Source: Planctomycetota bacterium (GTDB lineage Bacteria > Planctomycetota > Phycisphaerae > Phycisphaerales > SM1A02). Taken from it: a stretch of 59,348 nucleotides of DNA. Position 1 is the stretch's first letter; every line of letters begins with the position of its first letter. The stretch spans positions 1-59,348 of the forward strand of contig JAPLMU010000128.1 in the NCBI GenBank assembly GCA_026386795.1. The letters are read 5' to 3'. The translations under genes and the position numbers were made by a program. The notes beneath the pieces are model-generated. The model saw nothing but the letters and a program-made list of their open reading frames with translations, had not been told where the DNA came from and ran no database searches. Of the stretch, positions 8,066 to 16,681 are shown in pieces.

Positions 8066-9460
8066 ATGCTTCAGAAGATCTTCAAGGCGTACGACGTCCG
8101 CGGCATTTACCCCGAGCCTCTCAACGAGACCGATGCGTGGCAAATTGGCTACGGCACCGCACGTTTCCTCTTGGAGACGGCTTCCAAGGAAGGTCGAACG
8201 GATGGTGGTGCGCGGATGGTGGTGGTCGGGCGTGACATGCGCAAGAGTTCGCCGAGTTTGGTGCGGGCGCTCAAAGATGGCATGATTGAAGCTGGCGCGC
8301 ATGTCGTTGATGTAGGAATGGTGGACACGCCGTTCACCTACTTTGCAGTGAATGCACTGAATGCTGCTGGTGCGGTGCAGACCACCGCGAGTCACAATCC
8401 TGCCCAATACAACGGGTTCAAGGTGAGTGGTGCGGGTGCGAAGCCGGTGGGCCAGGAGACTGGGCTCGGCGCGATCAAACTCATTGCAGAGGATGCTCGC
8501 AAGGGCATGGGTCCGGGTGGTGGCAGTGAGGAGTCGCGCGATCTATGGAGTGGTTACCGCGCGCATTTACTGGCGCTGTTGCCCAAGGAGATTCTTGACG
8601 GCACGCGCACGCTTCACGTGGTGATTGACGCGTCAAACGGTATGGCGGGAACCATGGTGCCGCAGGTGTTCGGTGCGGTGAAGGGTTTGAAGATCACCCC
8701 GATCAACTTTGATAATTCCACGGGCGAATTTGTGCATGAACCGAATCCATTGGTGGAAGCGAATTTGGCTCCGACGCGCGAAGGTGTTCGCACCCTGAAG
8801 GCGGACTTTGGTGTGTGCTTTGACGGTGATGCGGACCGTTGCATGGTGATCGATGAGAAGGGCGAGCCGATTGGCTGCGACTTGCTGACGGCATGGTTGG
8901 CGCAGGGCTGGTTGAAGGCGCAGCCTGGTGCATCGATCGTCTATGACTTGCGCAGCACGCGTTCCGTTGAGGAAAGTGTGCGGGCGGCAGGCGGGGTCCC
9001 GGTTGAGGGGCGCGTTGGTCACGTGTTCATGAAGCAGAAGTTGCGCGAAACGGGTGCGCCCTTTGGTGGCGAGTTGAGCGGGCACTTTTACTTTGGCGAC
9101 ATGTGGTGCACGGACAGTGGCGCGCGTGCCTTCATCAATGTGGTGAGTGCGTTGGTTGCGGCGGGTAAGCCGGTGTCCGAGTGCATCAAACCGTTCCGGC
9201 GTTATTGCCAGAGTGGCGAAATTAACTTCGAGAACGAGAACAAGCAAGGCGCGCTCGACGCGTTGCGTGCGAAGTATCCGACGGCCAAGTTCCACACGCT
9301 TGATGGTCTCAGCATGGACTGCGGCAGTTGGTGGGCGAACATTCGCATGTCAAATACGGAGCCGCTATTGCGCTTGAACCTCGAGTCGCGCGACGTGGCG
9401 ACGGTGGCAGCGCGGGTCGCGGAACTCGAGCCAATCCTCGGTCACCGCGTCGACCACTAA
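8066..9460 (+). CDS. Phosphomannomutase/phosphoglucomutase
   Basis: Alpha-D-phosphohexomutase of 464 residues interconverting hexose 1- and 6-phosphates and supplying precursors for NDP-sugars and envelope glycans. The start MLQKIFKAYDVRGIYP at 8066 matches the family; the frame extends further upstream but into pyk. The phosphoserine loop TTASHNPAQYNG, the metal-binding FDGDADRC, the sugar-binding GGELSGHFYF and the phosphate-binding RMSNTEPLLR are all intact and in order. This matches AlgC/ManB-type enzymes. Phosphomannomutase versus phosphoglucomutase preference cannot be decided from the sequence. It converges with thiG, with 3 bp between the stop codons. Confidence 0.93.
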   Translation: MLQKIFKAYDVRGIYPEPLNETDAWQIGYGTARFLLETASKEGRTDGGARMVVVGRDMRKSSPSLVRALKDGMIEAGAHVVDVGMVDTPFTYFAVNALNAAGAVQTTASHNPAQYNGFKVSGAGAKPVGQETGLGAIKLIAEDARKGMGPGGGSEESRDLWSGYRAHLLALLPKEILDGTRTLHVVIDASNGMAGTMVPQVFGAVKGLKITPINFDNSTGEFVHEPNPLVEANLAPTREGVRTLKADFGVCFDGDADRCMVIDEKGEPIGCDLLTAWLAQGWLKAQPGASIVYDLRSTRSVEESVRAAGGVPVEGRVGHVFMKQKLRETGAPFGGELSGHFYFGDMWCTDSGARAFINVVSALVAAGKPVSECIKPFRRYCQSGEINFENENKQGALDALRAKYPTAKFHTLDGLSMDCGSWWANIRMSNTEPLLRLNLESRDVATVAARVAELEPILGHRVDH

Positions 9461-9463
9461 GAC

Positions 9464-10348
9464 TTACTCCCCAGGGATGTGCGTGATGACGCCTTCCCAC
9501 GGGCTGCTTGCATTGGCGTAAAGCTTGCGCGGAATTCTCCCTGCGCGCGCTGTGTGCCAGCCCGCATCAAGCGCCAGACGCATGGCGTGCGCCATCCGCA
9601 CCGGGTCTTGCGCGTGTGCGATTCCGGTGTTCAGTAGAACCCCGTCCGCGCCCAATTCCATGGCGTGCACGATGTCACTTGCCGTTCCAACACCAGCGTC
9701 AACGATCACCGGATAGTCCGCGCTGCCGCCTTGTTCCGCAAGCTTTAGGCGGTCAATCACCATGCGTATCGCCGCTGGATTTGCAATGCCACGGCCGCTG
9801 CCAATCGGACTTCCCGCCGGCATCACGCTCGCCGCACCCGCGTCCCGAAGTCGCGCAGCAATGATCGGATCATCACTCGAATAGCAGAGCACAGTGAAGC
9901 CGTCCTTCACCAACTCCTTGCACGCTTCGAGCGTTCCAACCGGATCAGGTAGCAGTGTCGTTCGGTCGCCGAGCACTTCAAGCTTTACCCATCCTGCGCC
10001 CGGATTTCCAAGTTGCTCCAGAATCTCGCGACCAAGCCGAGAAACACGCACGGCATCATCAGCCGTGAAGCACCCTGCGGTGTTCGGCAGAATCGTCAGG
10101 CGCTCGAGCGGCAAGAAGTCCAAGATCGATCGCCCCTCTGCATCAACGAGCCGCTCGCGGCGGACCGCCACCGTGACGCAATCCGCGCCGGAAGCCTCAA
10201 TTGCTGCCTGCATGGTTGGGTAGTCTCGGTACTTGCCTGTACCGACCACTAATCGACTCTTCAGCGTGAAACTTCCGATGCGGAGCGGCGGCAGTGCAGG
10301 AGCGATCGGCGATGTTCGCGCGATGATGGGTGGTTGCTGGGTAGTCAT
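9464..10348 (-). CDS. thiG: Thiazole synthase
   Basis: ThiG, 294 residues, a TIM-barrel enzyme that builds the thiamine thiazole ring from deoxyxylulose 5-phosphate, dehydroglycine and the ThiS thiocarboxylate. FKSRL-like [12 protein letters not shown] opens the barrel. DCVTVAVRR and the Schiff-base lysine segment WVKLEVLGD follow, then [13 protein letters not shown] and the phosphate-binding DAGVGTASD and LLNTGIA. The frame runs upstream into thiS; the start at 10348, 13 nt after the thiS stop, is preferred because longer versions would overlap thiS. thiS-thiG forms a two-gene operon. Confidence 0.95.
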   Translation of the reverse strand: MTTQQPPIIARTSPIAPALPPLRIGSFTLKSRLVVGTGKYRDYPTMQAAIEASGADCVTVAVRRERLVDAEGRSILDFLPLERLTILPNTAGCFTADDAVRVSRLGREILEQLGNPGAGWVKLEVLGDRTTLLPDPVGTLEACKELVKDGFTVLCYSSDDPIIAARLRDAGAASVMPAGSPIGSGRGIANPAAIRMVIDRLKLAEQGGSADYPVIVDAGVGTASDIVHAMELGADGVLLNTGIAHAQDPVRMAHAMRLALDAGWHTARAGRIPRKLYANASSPWEGVITHIPGE

Positions 10349-10361
10349 GAGATATTCGGCG

Positions 10362-10562
10362 TCAGCCGCCTCCAACAAGGGTAACGACCTCGACGCGGTC
10401 GCCTTCGGCAAGCGCATGGCTGGGGTGGAGCGCCTTGCGAACCAACTGCGCGTTCACTTCCACAGCGCAGGGCGCACGTTCGAGTCCGAGTGCCCGCAAG
10501 AGCTCGGCCACCGTGGATGGTCCGTCGAGGTCCTTGCTTTGGCCGTTCAACTCAATGCGCAT
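10362..10562 (-). CDS. thiS: Sulfur carrier protein ThiS
   Basis: Small ubiquitin-like sulfur carrier of 66 residues (MRIELNGQ...[11 protein letters not shown]). The C-terminal Gly-Gly is adenylated and thiocarboxylated to donate sulfur to ThiG. It shows the ThiS pattern of beta-grasp start, TVAELL helix and VAVEVN-like AVEVNAQLV, ending in VGGG. It sits directly upstream of thiG. TACACT lies 7 nt before ATG and no Shine-Dalgarno is visible, so the mRNA is probably leaderless. There is no room for a TPP riboswitch between this promoter and the start codon. Confidence 0.9.
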   Translation of the reverse strand: MRIELNGQSKDLDGPSTVAELLRALGLERAPCAVEVNAQLVRKALHPSHALAEGDRVEVVTLVGGG

Positions 10563-10569
10563 CGCAAAA

Positions 10570-10575
10570 AGTGTA
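10570..10575 (-). promoter_or_regulatory. -10 hexamer of a probable leaderless thiS promoter
   Basis: Minus-strand TACACT is 7 nt from the thiS ATG. Confidence 0.45.
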
Positions 10576-10591
10576 AGGGAGGAAAGCCGCC

Positions 10592-10597
10592 TACCAT
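10592..10597 (+). promoter_or_regulatory. -10 hexamer of a probable leaderless promoter for the lipoprotein gene
   Basis: TACCAT is 6 nt from the ATG at 10604, back to back with the thiS promoter in a 41-bp divergent gap. Confidence 0.45.
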
Positions 10598-10603
10598 GCC
10601 CAC

Positions 10604-11581
10604 ATGGCGAAATTGGCGTCAGTCTCTCGGCAGTTACAGCGCGCAGGTGCGAATTTGCAGGCATTTCGCGACCGCGGCCACGGCCCCGGGTCTCGCGCCC
10701 TCGCCATGCTGCTGCTCGCCGCGCTCGTCGCCCTCGGCGGATGCAAAAAGCCGCGCTATGACTCAAGCACCCCAGCACTGGCCGTGGATGCCATGGCACA
10801 GATGGTCAAGGACGGCCGCCCCGAGCTCTTGCCGACCATGATCGACATTGAGGCCCGCGAAGTGACATTCTCTGACGGCGTCACCGAGACGAGTGCGATC
10901 AACGACGTCAAGAAGAAGACCGGCGACATGCTTGCGCAACTCTGGCGCGTGAGCAAGAAGTTGAAGGCGAAGTACCCCAAGGATGTCGAGAAGGAACTTT
11001 CTAAGGGCGGCACCTGGGCAACTCGCAGTGGCTTCGGAGATGTCTTCACCGCAGTGATGGCTGACCCGTTCGGTTGGCTTGATGCGAATCGATCGCGCTT
11101 GGTCGTTGAAGATCTTGGTGATGGCACCGCCGCATTCAGTATTGATGGCAAGCAAGTGCTCGGTGGCACGCTTGCCATGCGAGAGACTCCGGATGGCTGG
11201 CGCATTTCCGTACCAGTGAACCTTATTCGCGGCAGCGGTTACTTCCCAGAAACACGCGAAGAATGGGCGGTGCTTGCGTACATGATGATCGCCGTGGAGA
11301 ACGCGCTCGGTGACTTTGAGAATGAACTCGATACTGGCAAATTCAAGAATCTAAGCGCAGCAAGTGAGCGCGCCGGGCGCATGATTGCAGAAAGTGCCGT
11401 GGCGCAAGGCATCATCTTTGCCATGATGAAGCAGAAAGGTGACGGAACGAAAGCAGGCGCGCCGCGCGGGGCTATCGAATTGAAAGTGGGCAAGGACTCA
11501 CTGCAGATCGGCTCATCCGGTGATGTGCAGAAAGACCTCGGCCAAGCCGGTGACATGATGCGCAAGCAAGCGGAGCCGTAG
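10604..11581 (+). CDS. Hypothetical lipoprotein
   Basis: Protein of 325 residues with no family I recognise. An Arg-containing leader is followed by a hydrophobic stretch and a lipobox-like LVALGGC, predicting lipidation of Cys48. The mature part is hydrophilic and largely alpha/beta, with Lys-rich segments (VKKKTGDM, KKLKAKYPKDVEKEL) and a SIDGKQVLGG-like strand, reminiscent of small periplasmic tethered domains. The start at 10604 is supported by TACCAT 6 nt upstream; an internal ATG at 10706 would leave a very short signal. It is convergent with the NhaD-like antiporter (4-bp gap). Function unknown. Confidence 0.75.
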   Translation: MAKLASVSRQLQRAGANLQAFRDRGHGPGSRALAMLLLAALVALGGCKKPRYDSSTPALAVDAMAQMVKDGRPELLPTMIDIEAREVTFSDGVTETSAINDVKKKTGDMLAQLWRVSKKLKAKYPKDVEKELSKGGTWATRSGFGDVFTAVMADPFGWLDANRSRLVVEDLGDGTAAFSIDGKQVLGGTLAMRETPDGWRISVPVNLIRGSGYFPETREEWAVLAYMMIAVENALGDFENELDTGKFKNLSAASERAGRMIAESAVAQGIIFAMMKQKGDGTKAGAPRGAIELKVGKDSLQIGSSGDVQKDLGQAGDMMRKQAEP

Positions 11582-11585
11582 TCGA

Positions 11586-12995
11586 TCAGAACATCACGAA
11601 AGTGATCACTACGAATATCGGCATAAGAATCGCGCCTGACCACAACATGTAGCCAAAGAATGTGGGCATCGGCACGCCGTCTTCGCGGGCAATCGCTGCC
11701 ACCATCAGATTCGGCCCGTTACCGATGTACGTATTCGCGCCCATGAACACGGCGCCGCAACTCACGCCGCCAAGCAGGGCGGGATCGATCACCGCGCCGG
11801 AGTAGTGAATGCCATGAGCGATGTCTTGCGGCGTCACCGTCCGCGCAACATCGGCGAATACCAAGTAGGTGGGCGCGTTATCCAGGAAACTTGAAAGCAG
11901 TCCGGTGGCCCAGAAGAAGTGCGCAGGCGTCTGCACACCCAACTGCCCGCCGCGATCAATGAGCAGTTCGAGCGCGGGTTGCATGGCGAGGAACAGTCCG
12001 CCGAACAGCGCGGCAACTTCGATGATTGGCCCGAATGCAAAGTGATTTTCCTTGCGCACCGCGCGCGGTGTGAGCATCAGGCTCGCCGCTGCGCACATGA
12101 GCATGATGCCCTCGCGACCGCCTTCGGGAATCGCCCAGCCAGTTCCGAGCAACTCCTTACCAGGCACCATGAATGCCGCAGCCAGAACAACGCCCGCAAG
12201 CCACAGCACATTCTGCGCACCAGAAATGCGGATCACTGGAATCGGCGGATCGCCCGCATCCATTTCCGCAGGCTCGGGGATCGCGCCCTCTTTGCGCGCA
12301 AAGTAAGTGTCCGTTGCAAAGAACACGGTGAGCAGCACCAGATTGGCGATCAGCCACTCCGGGAAGAGCGTGAGTGTCCAACTAAACGGAACGCCGCGCA
12401 GGTAGCCAAGGAAGAGCGGCGGGTCGCCAATCGGCAAGAGCAGTCCGCCGATGTTGCTGACGATAAAGATGAAGAAGATCACCACGTGGACTCGATGCTT
12501 GCGCTTTCCGTTGGAGCGCAACAGCGGTCGAATCAGCAACATGCTTGCGCCCGTAGTTCCGAGCAGGTTGGCAATCACTGCTCCCAAGGCCAAGATGGCC
12601 GTATTTACGCGCGGTGAACCTGGAATATGCCCGGAAATCAGGATGCCGCCCGAGATCACATACAGCGAGAACAGCAGCACAATGAACGGCACGAATTCCG
12701 CCGCGGCATGGAACGCCGCTTTGGAGGCGCCCGATCCGCCCTCCAATGCTCCAACGATGGCGAGCGCGACGAGTCCGCATCCCGCGGACACCATGAACTT
12801 ATTGCGATTTGACTCCCACCAGTGCGCGGTTTGCTTGAGAAGTGGCAGTAATGCGATCGCGCCCAAGAGTGCGGCAAACGGAATCACGGTCCAGGTGGGT
12901 AGGTGGACGATGGCGACCGATCCATCATCCGAAGTACTGGTGGCGCTTGTGGCAGCCCAGGCGATCATGGCATTCACGGCGTTCATGGCACTCAT
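11586..12995 (-). CDS. Na+/H+ antiporter, NhaD/ArsB superfamily
   Basis: Integral inner-membrane protein of 469 residues with about 11-13 membrane segments, belonging to the ion-transporter superfamily that includes NhaD antiporters, ArsB and citrate carriers. NhaD-type markers are visible in the GTTGASMLLIRPLL hairpin, SNIGGLLLPIGDPPLFLGYL, FLDNAPTYLVF and GANTYIGNGPNLMV. These re-entrant hairpins carry the ion-binding Asp and Asn residues. It probably exchanges sodium for protons. The frame extends to 13091, but ATG at 12995 is chosen because TACGCT lies 7 nt upstream and the longer version overlaps the divergent gene. Confidence 0.88.
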   Translation of the reverse strand: MSAMNAVNAMIAWAATSATSTSDDGSVAIVHLPTWTVIPFAALLGAIALLPLLKQTAHWWESNRNKFMVSAGCGLVALAIVGALEGGSGASKAAFHAAAEFVPFIVLLFSLYVISGGILISGHIPGSPRVNTAILALGAVIANLLGTTGASMLLIRPLLRSNGKRKHRVHVVIFFIFIVSNIGGLLLPIGDPPLFLGYLRGVPFSWTLTLFPEWLIANLVLLTVFFATDTYFARKEGAIPEPAEMDAGDPPIPVIRISGAQNVLWLAGVVLAAAFMVPGKELLGTGWAIPEGGREGIMLMCAAASLMLTPRAVRKENHFAFGPIIEVAALFGGLFLAMQPALELLIDRGGQLGVQTPAHFFWATGLLSSFLDNAPTYLVFADVARTVTPQDIAHGIHYSGAVIDPALLGGVSCGAVFMGANTYIGNGPNLMVAAIAREDGVPMPTFFGYMLWSGAILMPIFVVITFVMF

Positions 12996-13002
12996 GGCGG
13001 GC

Positions 13003-13008
13003 AGCGTA
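13003..13008 (-). promoter_or_regulatory. -10 hexamer of a probable leaderless promoter for the antiporter
   Basis: Minus-strand TACGCT is 7 nt from the ATG at 12995; no Shine-Dalgarno is visible. Confidence 0.4.
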
Positions 13009-13069
13009 GCCGGGTACTGGACCTCGGTGGAATATGCCGGCCGCGCGCAACCGCGAAGCGGGTTCGCGG

Positions 13070-13075
13070 TAGCGT
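13070..13075 (+). promoter_or_regulatory. -10 hexamer of a probable leaderless promoter for the FGE-domain gene
   Basis: TAGCGT is 7 nt from the ATG at 13083; no Shine-Dalgarno is visible. Confidence 0.4.
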
Positions 13076-13082
13076 TCCCTGC

Positions 13083-13994
13083 ATGGACCATTGGTTCGAG
13101 ACACGCGTTCCCCGATCCTTCGCTGTCGCTTGCGCGTTAGCGACGTGTGTGGTGAGTTTGGCGAGCAGTTCCGCTGTCGCTCCACCAGCCACCGTTGCTC
13201 CACCAGCCCTCGGCGCTCCACCCGCCCCCGGCGCCACCGCTGCAGCCGTGGCTCCCGCCTTCACTGACACCATTGTTGGCACCGCAATCCGCGTCGACAT
13301 GATGGCTGTCCCCGCATGTGATGGCGGTGCTGCGTTCTTCGCCGCACGCACGGAAGTGCCATGGGAACTCTTCGATGCATTCCTCTATCAGCTCGACCAG
13401 AAAGCGGGCGCAAGCACGCCAGCGAGCGATGCTGTCACGCGTCCAACGAAGCCGTACGTGTCGGTCGATCGCGGGTACGGACACCAAGGTTGGCCTGCGA
13501 TCTCCATGAGCTCAAAGGGTGCCGTTCAATTCTGCGAATGGCTTTCGAAGAAGACGGGTCGAACCTATCGGTTGCCGACCGTTGCAGAGTGGCAATGCAT
13601 GGCGAAGCAGACCCCAGTCACCGCAGATTCAATCACTGACGGCGCGTGGACTGCAGCGGATGCAAAGAATGCATCGCACAAGATTGGCTCCAAGAAATTT
13701 GATGCGCTTGGTCTTGCAGACCTCTGGGGCAATGCCGCGGAGTGGTGCGTTGCTGCCGACGGATCATTCTGCATTCTTGGTGGTTCATTCAAGGACAAGA
13801 AAATCGATCCCGCCGCGATGAAGCCGATCCCCGAAACCGAGGATTGGAACGAGAGTGATCCGCAGTTCCCCAAAAGCGTGTGGTGGCTCGTAGATGGCCC
13901 GTACATTGGAATGCGCGTCGTAACGAACGATGCCAACGCACACATGAATCCCGCGCCGAGTGGCGCAGCACCTGCAGCAACGGAGAAGAAATAA
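13083..13994 (+). CDS. Secreted FGE-sulfatase (SUMF1) domain protein, probably not a formylglycine generator
   Basis: Protein of 303 residues with a signal peptide (SFAVACALATCVVSLASSSA), an Ala/Pro-rich spacer and an FGE-sulfatase domain. Domain hallmarks are AVQFCEWLSKKTGRTYRLPTVAEW, FDALGLADLWGNAAEWC, ILGGSF and the closing GMRVV. In true formylglycine-generating enzymes two cysteines follow the GGSW segment and bind copper. Here the GGSF is followed by KDKKIDPAAM with no cysteine, so catalysis is unlikely and a binding or structural role is more probable. The stop codon overlaps the ATG of the next gene (TAATG), implying translational coupling with the downstream Tat oxidoreductase. Confidence 0.8.
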   Translation: MDHWFETRVPRSFAVACALATCVVSLASSSAVAPPATVAPPALGAPPAPGATAAAVAPAFTDTIVGTAIRVDMMAVPACDGGAAFFAARTEVPWELFDAFLYQLDQKAGASTPASDAVTRPTKPYVSVDRGYGHQGWPAISMSSKGAVQFCEWLSKKTGRTYRLPTVAEWQCMAKQTPVTADSITDGAWTAADAKNASHKIGSKKFDALGLADLWGNAAEWCVAADGSFCILGGSFKDKKIDPAAMKPIPETEDWNESDPQFPKSVWWLVDGPYIGMRVVTNDANAHMNPAPSGAAPAATEKK

Positions 13995-15313
13995 TGACCA
14001 CAGAACAGACCTCGGGCGGCATCACTCGCCGCGATTTCGTCGCCATCTCCTCTGCAGCCGGAATGGCAGCGTTCATCGCACCATCCGTGCTCGGCGCGCA
14101 GGACACTGGCAGTTCTCTGAAGCCTCTCAAGGTGGCGCTCATCGGCTGCGGCGGTCGCGGTTCGGGCGCAGCGAACCAAGCATTGAAAGCAGACAAGGGC
14201 GTCATTCTGTGGGCGGTCGCGGATGTCTTCCCCGATCGCATGGACAGTTGCCTGAAGCAGTTTGAGAAGCATCCATCGAAGGACCGTGTGCAGGTGCCGG
14301 CCGAGCGCCGCTTCTCTGGGTTCGATGGATACAAGCAAGCAATCGCGTCGGGCGTTGACGTGGTGCTGCTCTGCAGCGCGCCGCACTTCCGTCCGATGCA
14401 CCTCGCCGAGGCAGTAGCAGCTGGCAAGCACATCTTCTGCGAGAAGCCAATGTTCGTTGACGCGCCTGGCTACCGCAGCGTGGTAGAGAGTGCGAAGGCT
14501 GCCAAGGCGAAGAACATCAACCTGATGTCTGGCTTCTGCTGGCGCCGCTCAGCGCCGGAAGCTGCCACGTTCGCTCAATTAGAGAAGGGCACGCTTGGCA
14601 CGCCGATGGCGATGTACGGCTGCTACTACACCGGTCCGCTTGGCACCAACAAGCGTCAGCCGGGCTGGAGCGACATGGAGTTCCAAGTGCGTAACTGGCA
14701 GCATTTCACCTGGCTTTCTGGCGATCAGATGGTTGAACAGGCCGTGCATTCAGTCGACAAGATCAACTGGTGCTTCCGTAATGAGCCACCAAAGAGCGCT
14801 GTTGGAATGGGCGGGCGCCAACTTCGCGAGGCAATGCCTGAGCGCGGCGACGTCTATGACCACTTCGCCATCGTGTACGAGTGGGCCGATGGACGCCGTG
14901 CATTCTTGAATTGCCGCCAAGAGCCGGACTGCTACTTCGAGAACACCGATTGGATCGCCGGCACGAAGGGTCAGTGCTTCATCAACGGATGGGGCCCGAC
15001 TCACATTATGAAGGATCCCGCTGGCAAGGTGCTCTGGGAGTATCCGGCCGATGCTCCAAAGTCTGACATGTATCAGAACGAGCACGACGAACTCTTCAAG
15101 GCGATTCGTGATGGCAAGGTCATCAACGATGGCGAGTGGATGGTGGTCAGCAACATGATGGCTGTGCTTGGCCGAATGGCGGCGTACAGCGGGCAACAAG
15201 TCACGTGGGAGCAGGCGATCGCTTCGACGGAATCGCTTTCGCCGAAGCAATACATCATGGGTCCGCTGGAGATGCCGCTCGAGAAGAAGCCTGGGCAGTA
15301 CAAAGTAGTGTGA
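13994..15313 (+). CDS. Tat-exported Gfo/Idh/MocA-family oxidoreductase
   Basis: NAD(P)-dependent sugar or polyol oxidoreductase family protein of 439 residues. The N-terminus carries a twin-arginine signal (ITRRDFVAISSAAGM...) predicting export in folded form with cofactor. A Rossmann domain follows (VALIGCGGRGSG, about 42-53), then HIFCEKPMFVD with the conserved EKP lysine, and the C-terminal alpha/beta domain. ATG at 13994 overlaps the previous stop, with GGAG just upstream. It is paired with a similar protein 42 bp downstream; tandem copies of this family are common in planctomycetes. The substrate is unknown, and exported members of the family may act on glycans. Confidence 0.9.
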   Translation: MTTEQTSGGITRRDFVAISSAAGMAAFIAPSVLGAQDTGSSLKPLKVALIGCGGRGSGAANQALKADKGVILWAVADVFPDRMDSCLKQFEKHPSKDRVQVPAERRFSGFDGYKQAIASGVDVVLLCSAPHFRPMHLAEAVAAGKHIFCEKPMFVDAPGYRSVVESAKAAKAKNINLMSGFCWRRSAPEAATFAQLEKGTLGTPMAMYGCYYTGPLGTNKRQPGWSDMEFQVRNWQHFTWLSGDQMVEQAVHSVDKINWCFRNEPPKSAVGMGGRQLREAMPERGDVYDHFAIVYEWADGRRAFLNCRQEPDCYFENTDWIAGTKGQCFINGWGPTHIMKDPAGKVLWEYPADAPKSDMYQNEHDELFKAIRDGKVINDGEWMVVSNMMAVLGRMAAYSGQQVTWEQAIASTESLSPKQYIMGPLEMPLEKKPGQYKVV

Positions 15314-15355
15314 TCGATGGCGAAGAACCCCGAACTAGGTAGCAAGGATCATCAC

Positions 15356-16681
15356 ATGACTGACAGCACTCCACATTCGTTGAATACCTCGCTGAATCCA
15401 ACACGACGCAGTTTCCTTGGAACGAGCGGCGCTCTCATGGCTGCGGCCATTGCCGTGCCGACGGTTCTGACGCGGTGCCGAACGTTGGCAGACACGGTTC
15501 CGCCGCCAAGCCCCAGTGAATCAAAGGGCAAGGCAATCCGTATCGGCGTGATCGGCTGCGGTGGTCGTGGCACTGGTGCGGCGTTTGATGCTCTGAAAGC
15601 AAGCCCCGATACCACGATCGTGGCGCTTGGCGACCTGTTTCCAGACCGCGTCCAAGGTGCTGCTGCAGGGCTTGCAAAGAATCCGCGCGGCGTGGTTCCA
15701 AGTTCCGCGTGCTTCTCAGGCTTTGATGCCTATCGCAAGGTGCTCGCCACTGATTGCGACATGGTGATCCTTGCAACGTCGCCGGGATTCCGGCCAACGC
15801 ACTTTGCAGCAGCGGTTGATGCTGGCAAGCACATCTTCTTTGAGAAGCCAGTCGCGGTTGATCCGAGTGGAATTCGCACAGTGCTTGACGCATCTGCGCG
15901 TGCCGCTGAGCGCAAGTTGTGCATCGTGACGGGGACGCAGCGTCGACATGAGCGCTGCTACATCGAGGCGATGGCCAAGATTCAGGATGGCGCGATCGGA
16001 CGACCAATCGCTGCGCGTTGCTATTGGAATCAGGGTGGTCTGTGGAACAAGGTGCCTGATCCGAAGCTCTCAGAGATTGAGAATCAGATTCGCAATTGGC
16101 TCTACTACACGTGGCTGTCTGGCGATCACATCGTTGAGCAGCACGTGCACAACATTGACGTAGTCAATTGGGCGATGGGCGGGGCGCCGCTTCGTTGTGT
16201 GGCCACTGGTGGTCGACAAGTTCGCACCGAGCCAGCGTTCGGCGCGATCAACGATCACTTCTCGATTCACTACGAGTATTCGGATGATCGCCTGGGCGCT
16301 TCCATGTGCCGCCAGCAAGACAACACCGACGGCAAGGTTGAAGAAATCATCTACGGAACCGAAGGAACCATGCTCACCACCAGCGGCAGCGCGCAGTGCC
16401 GCGGTCGTAACACATGGACGTTTGCAGGTGAAAACCCAAATCCCTACGTGGTTGAGCATGTTGACCTGCAGGAAGCGGTTCGTGGCAATGCGCCGTACAT
16501 CAATGAAGGAAAGCGCATTGCAGAAAGCACCATGACTGCCATCATGGGCCGCATGGCCGCATACACCGGCAAGAATCTCGAGTGGAGCGCTGCAATCGCT
16601 GACCCAATGGACCTTGTGCCGAAGGTCCCGAAGCCGGGTCCGGGCATGATTCAGAAAGTGGCGATGCCCGGAGTGGCGTGA
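15356..16681 (+). CDS. Tat-exported Gfo/Idh/MocA-family oxidoreductase
   Basis: Second member of the tandem pair, 441 residues. It has a twin-arginine signal (NPTRRSFLGTSGALM), Rossmann motif IGVIGCGGRGTG and HIFFEKPVAVD with the conserved EKP, and the same C-terminal fold and ending as its neighbour (DPMDLVPKVPKPGPG). The two look like an old tandem duplication that has diverged. The start at 15356 is preferred over an in-frame ATG at 15317 because AAGGA precedes it at good spacing. The last 31 bases overlap the convergent apbE. Substrate unknown. Confidence 0.9.
   Translation: MTDSTPHSLNTSLNPTRRSFLGTSGALMAAAIAVPTVLTRCRTLADTVPPPSPSESKGKAIRIGVIGCGGRGTGAAFDALKASPDTTIVALGDLFPDRVQGAAAGLAKNPRGVVPSSACFSGFDAYRKVLATDCDMVILATSPGFRPTHFAAAVDAGKHIFFEKPVAVDPSGIRTVLDASARAAERKLCIVTGTQRRHERCYIEAMAKIQDGAIGRPIAARCYWNQGGLWNKVPDPKLSEIENQIRNWLYYTWLSGDHIVEQHVHNIDVVNWAMGGAPLRCVATGGRQVRTEPAFGAINDHFSIHYEYSDDRLGASMCRQQDNTDGKVEEIIYGTEGTMLTTSGSAQCRGRNTWTFAGENPNPYVVEHVDLQEAVRGNAPYINEGKRIAESTMTAIMGRMAAYTGKNLEWSAAIADPMDLVPKVPKPGPGMIQKVAMPGVA

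Noticed and set aside
10563-10603. TPP riboswitch upstream of thiS-thiG
   Set aside because: The gap is 41 bp, occupied by divergent -10 boxes, and no THI-box-like sequence is present.
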